Assembly (NCBI GenBank): GCA_947473535.1
Contig: CANJFK010000020.1
Span: 1 to 8,853, forward strand
DNA: 8,853 nt
DNA from: Legionellaceae bacterium
GTDB taxonomy: Bacteria > Pseudomonadota > Gammaproteobacteria > Legionellales > Legionellaceae
Reading direction: 5' to 3'
Shown here: positions 7,299-8,853 of the stretch, piece after piece
Numbering within the stretch: position 1 is the first letter of the stretch
Layout: every line of letters starts with the position of its first letter
The notes under the pieces: generated by a model
Databases searched by the model: none
Seen by the model: the letters and a program-made list of their open reading frames with translations, nothing else
What the model was told of the DNA's origin: nothing
Position numbers and translations under genes: made by a program

Positions 7299-8636
7299 TT
7301 AATGTTGTGCAACGGCCAACCCTTTTAGAATAGTCAATGCTGCATAGAGTTGATAATCCTCGTGCAGTAAACTGGTTTCATCGCCACTCGGTTTATTAGG
7401 ATCAGCTTTTTTTAAGGTAGCGCTATTACCATTTTGCAAATGTCCGCCGAGGTCGGCCTCAGTAAAGCCTGAGAAGGCTACTTTGTCGCTTGCTTTTGGC
7501 ACGGCGATTTCTTCGACAACGATATCAGGCGTGATGCCTTGGGCTTGGATCGAGGTGCCTGCTGGCGTGAAGTAGAGCGCAGTGGTCAGTTTTATCCCTC
7601 TTTTTTCATCGAGAGGCAATACTGTTTGTACGGAACCTTTTCCAAAGCTACGTGTGCCTAAAATGATAGCTCGTTTATTGTCTTTGAGTGCTCCAGCAAC
7701 AATTTCTGACGCAGATGCGGAGCCATTATTGATTAATACAACCATCGGAGCATTGTTCAGGATGTCATTTGAGTTCGCCATGGCCGTGAATTTAGAGCCG
7801 GGTAGGCGTCCCTGTGTGTAGACAATCATTTCTTGTTTGCCATTTTTATCCTTACCAAGAAATGCGCCGGATATTTGAATGGCTGAGTCGAGGAGTCCAC
7901 CAGGGTTGTTGCGTAAATCGAGAACTAACCCTCGTAGCTGCCCACCTGCTTGTTGTTTCAGTTGAGCGATGGCTTTTTGCATGTCTTTGTCAGTTAATGC
8001 TTGAAATTGAGTTAGACGCACATAACCATATTGATTATCGAGCAATTTACTTTTTACGCTTTTTATTTCAATTTTCTCACGTACTAATGTAAACACTAAG
8101 GGTTTATCGGCTCCTTTACGCAGAACAGTCAACTCAATAGGGCTTCCTGGTGCTCCGCGCATCAGATTGACCGCATCTTTCAGTTCTAGTCCTTGTACGG
8201 ACTGAGAGCCCAATTTGATGATATAGTCACCTGCTTTGATCCCAGCTTTAAATGCAGGGGTATCTACAAGCGGCGTTATCACTTTTACTACCCCATCTTC
8301 CAACGTGACCTCGATGCCTAAACCACCGAATTCGCCATTCGTTGCTGTTTGCAACTCGTTGAAATCATTCTCGTCTAAATAGCTTGAGTGAGGATCCAGG
8401 CCACTTAACATCCCTCGGATCGCATTATCAAAGAGCACTTTGTCATCGGTAGGTTTGACATAGTATTTTTTAATTAAACTAATTGCGTTGGAAAAACGCT
8501 GTACGTCTTCCATCGGAATTTGCCGCGTGCTTTCTTGTTGGTTGCTATCTTGCTCGGGTAGTGCTTGCACTGGGAACGGTAGCATCGTTACGCACATCGC
8601 TATCATTACACCAGAATATAGCTTTTTAAATATCAT
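7299..8636 (-). CDS. ctpA: Periplasmic C-terminal processing protease, peptidase family S41 (CtpA/Prc type)
   Basis: The protein has 445 residues from the chosen ATG. A signal peptide (1-25, VQA-LPEQ cleavage) is followed by a helical N-terminal region containing GLDPHSSYLDENDF (79-92), typical of the family. A PDZ domain follows (about 104-180) with GGLGIEV, then the S41 protease domain (about 195-375). LRNNPGGLLDSA lies at 241-252. The catalytic serine is probably S308 in GSASASEI, with the Lys general base K333 in SFGKGSVQ, 25 residues later as usual for S41A. Known role: it cleaves envelope proteins near their C-termini and in relatives acts on murein hydrolases, often with an adaptor. 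The start is fixed by AAGGAG six bases upstream and by the signal peptide; a longer in-frame start at 8738 would lie inside the insertion-sequence end. All catalytic motifs are intact. In many gammaproteobacteria ctp follows envC; here an IS-like end sits upstream instead. Confidence 0.93.
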   Translation of the reverse strand: MIFKKLYSGVMIAMCVTMLPFPVQALPEQDSNQQESTRQIPMEDVQRFSNAISLIKKYYVKPTDDKVLFDNAIRGMLSGLDPHSSYLDENDFNELQTATNGEFGGLGIEVTLEDGVVKVITPLVDTPAFKAGIKAGDYIIKLGSQSVQGLELKDAVNLMRGAPGSPIELTVLRKGADKPLVFTLVREKIEIKSVKSKLLDNQYGYVRLTQFQALTDKDMQKAIAQLKQQAGGQLRGLVLDLRNNPGGLLDSAIQISGAFLGKDKNGKQEMIVYTQGRLPGSKFTAMANSNDILNNAPMVVLINNGSASASEIVAGALKDNKRAIILGTRSFGKGSVQTVLPLDEKRGIKLTTALYFTPAGTSIQAQGITPDIVVEEIAVPKASDKVAFSGFTEADLGGHLQNGNSATLKKADPNKPSGDETSLLHEDYQLYAALTILKGLAVAQH

Positions 8637-8642
8637 GGAATT

Positions 8643-8648
8643 CTCCTT
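8643..8648 (-). promoter_or_regulatory. Ribosome binding site of ctpA
   Basis: A full AAGGAG on the minus strand lies six bases from the ATG at 8636-8634. It settles the start of ctpA against the 34-residue longer in-frame alternative. Confidence 0.8.
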
Positions 8649-8667
8649 GGAAGCACGGTCTTTCTTT

Positions 8668-8696
8668 AATCTATGCCTTTTTGTTATTATTGTATA
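8668..8696 (-). promoter_or_regulatory. Weak candidate promoter for ctpA
   Basis: On the minus strand TATACA (8696-8691) is followed by 17 bp and TAGATT (8673-8668); each hexamer matches consensus at 4 of 6. It lies between the IS-like end and the ctpA ribosome binding site, so ctpA could keep its own promoter despite the insertion. The match is weak and by eye. Confidence 0.25.
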
Positions 8697-8743
8697 GAGG
8701 TAACTACTCACCCCCCCCTGTGTCAGGATAGTTGTCACCTCTA
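8695..8743. repeat. Imperfect inverted repeat flanking a run of eight C
   Basis: TAGAGGTAACTA (8695-8706) is the inverse of TAGTTGTCACCTCTA (8729-8743) apart from a 3-base insertion in the right arm. Between them lies C8 (8711-8718) and TGTGTCAGGA. The right arm belongs to the presumed IS end; the left arm may be a decayed second end in opposite orientation. Confidence 0.5.
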
Positions 8744-8853
8744 GCTAAAAATCATTAGAGGGGGCAGGAAAAGTAAAAAATGAAAATATCTATTGAAACA
8801 AAAGAAGCAATTGTAAAGCAGGTTCTTAGCTCAGGCAGTAGTTTAAAGTTAAT
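8719..8853 (+). mobile_element. Left end of an insertion sequence (partial, continues beyond window)
   Basis: The stretch starting TGTGTCAGGATAGTTGTCACC, directly after the C8 run, resembles a terminal inverted repeat. It is followed after about 40 bp by the start of a transposase-like reading frame. The right end, the target duplication and the family cannot be determined because the window ends. The left boundary is an estimate. Confidence 0.5.
8780..8853 (+). CDS. N-terminus of a probable transposase / helix-turn-helix OrfA (partial)
   Basis: Twenty-four codons are visible before the right edge, beginning MKISIETKEAIVKQVLSSG. This kind of opening (short basic start, then a helix leading into a helix-turn-helix) is common in IS3-type OrfA and related transposases. 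An AGGA at 8766-8769 can act as ribosome binding site, ten bases upstream. The IS-like terminal repeat just upstream supports the call. With so few residues the IS family is uncertain, and a non-transposase HTH protein cannot be excluded. Confidence 0.55.
   Translation, partial: MKISIETKEAIVKQVLSSGSSLKL

Noticed and set aside
7582..8092. Two plus-strand open frames within ctpA
   Set aside because: They are antisense shadows of the conserved S41 protease domain.
8637..8738. 34-residue N-terminal extension of ctpA from the ATG at 8738
   Set aside because: It would start inside the IS-like end, and the downstream ATG at 8636 has a perfect AAGGAG and begins a normal signal peptide.

Overview
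The window looks like a chromosomal segment from a Legionella-like gammaproteobacterium (order Legionellales). It is moderately AT-rich. It carries an adjacent icmH(dotU)-icmF gene pair of the type that accompanies Dot/Icm type IVB secretion systems, and no other recognisable type VI secretion genes. The exact genus cannot be fixed from the sequence alone.

Layout. Positions 1-4823 hold three genes on the minus strand, read from right to left: a secreted adenosine deaminase-family enzyme (3324-4823), icmH/dotU (2475-3275) and icmF (2475 leftwards, running off the window after 825 codons). The gap between the deaminase and icmH is 48 bp. The icmH stop and icmF start overlap by one base. All three could be one transcription unit. 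A 163-bp divergent intergenic region (4824-4986) holds a plausible extended -10 promoter for each direction. Positions 4987-7182 on the plus strand encode an unrecognised 731-residue protein with a hydrophobic hairpin near its C-terminus, here a candidate Dot/Icm effector. A G/C-rich hairpin with a T-tract (7222-7258) separates it from a convergent minus-strand gene for a periplasmic C-terminal processing protease (CtpA, S41 family; 7299-8636). About 80 bp upstream of ctpA an insertion-sequence-like end begins. It carries the first 24 codons of a probable transposase running off the right edge.

How it fits together. IcmH and IcmF are inner-membrane partners that stabilise the Dot/Icm core complex. 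The deaminase has a signal peptide and an intact catalytic motif set, so it probably acts in the periplasm or outside the cell on purine nucleosides. CtpA is a housekeeping periplasmic protease. The 731-residue protein is the least explained gene and the best candidate for something new. There is no CRISPR array, tRNA or rRNA, and no stretch over 300 bp lacks a gene.
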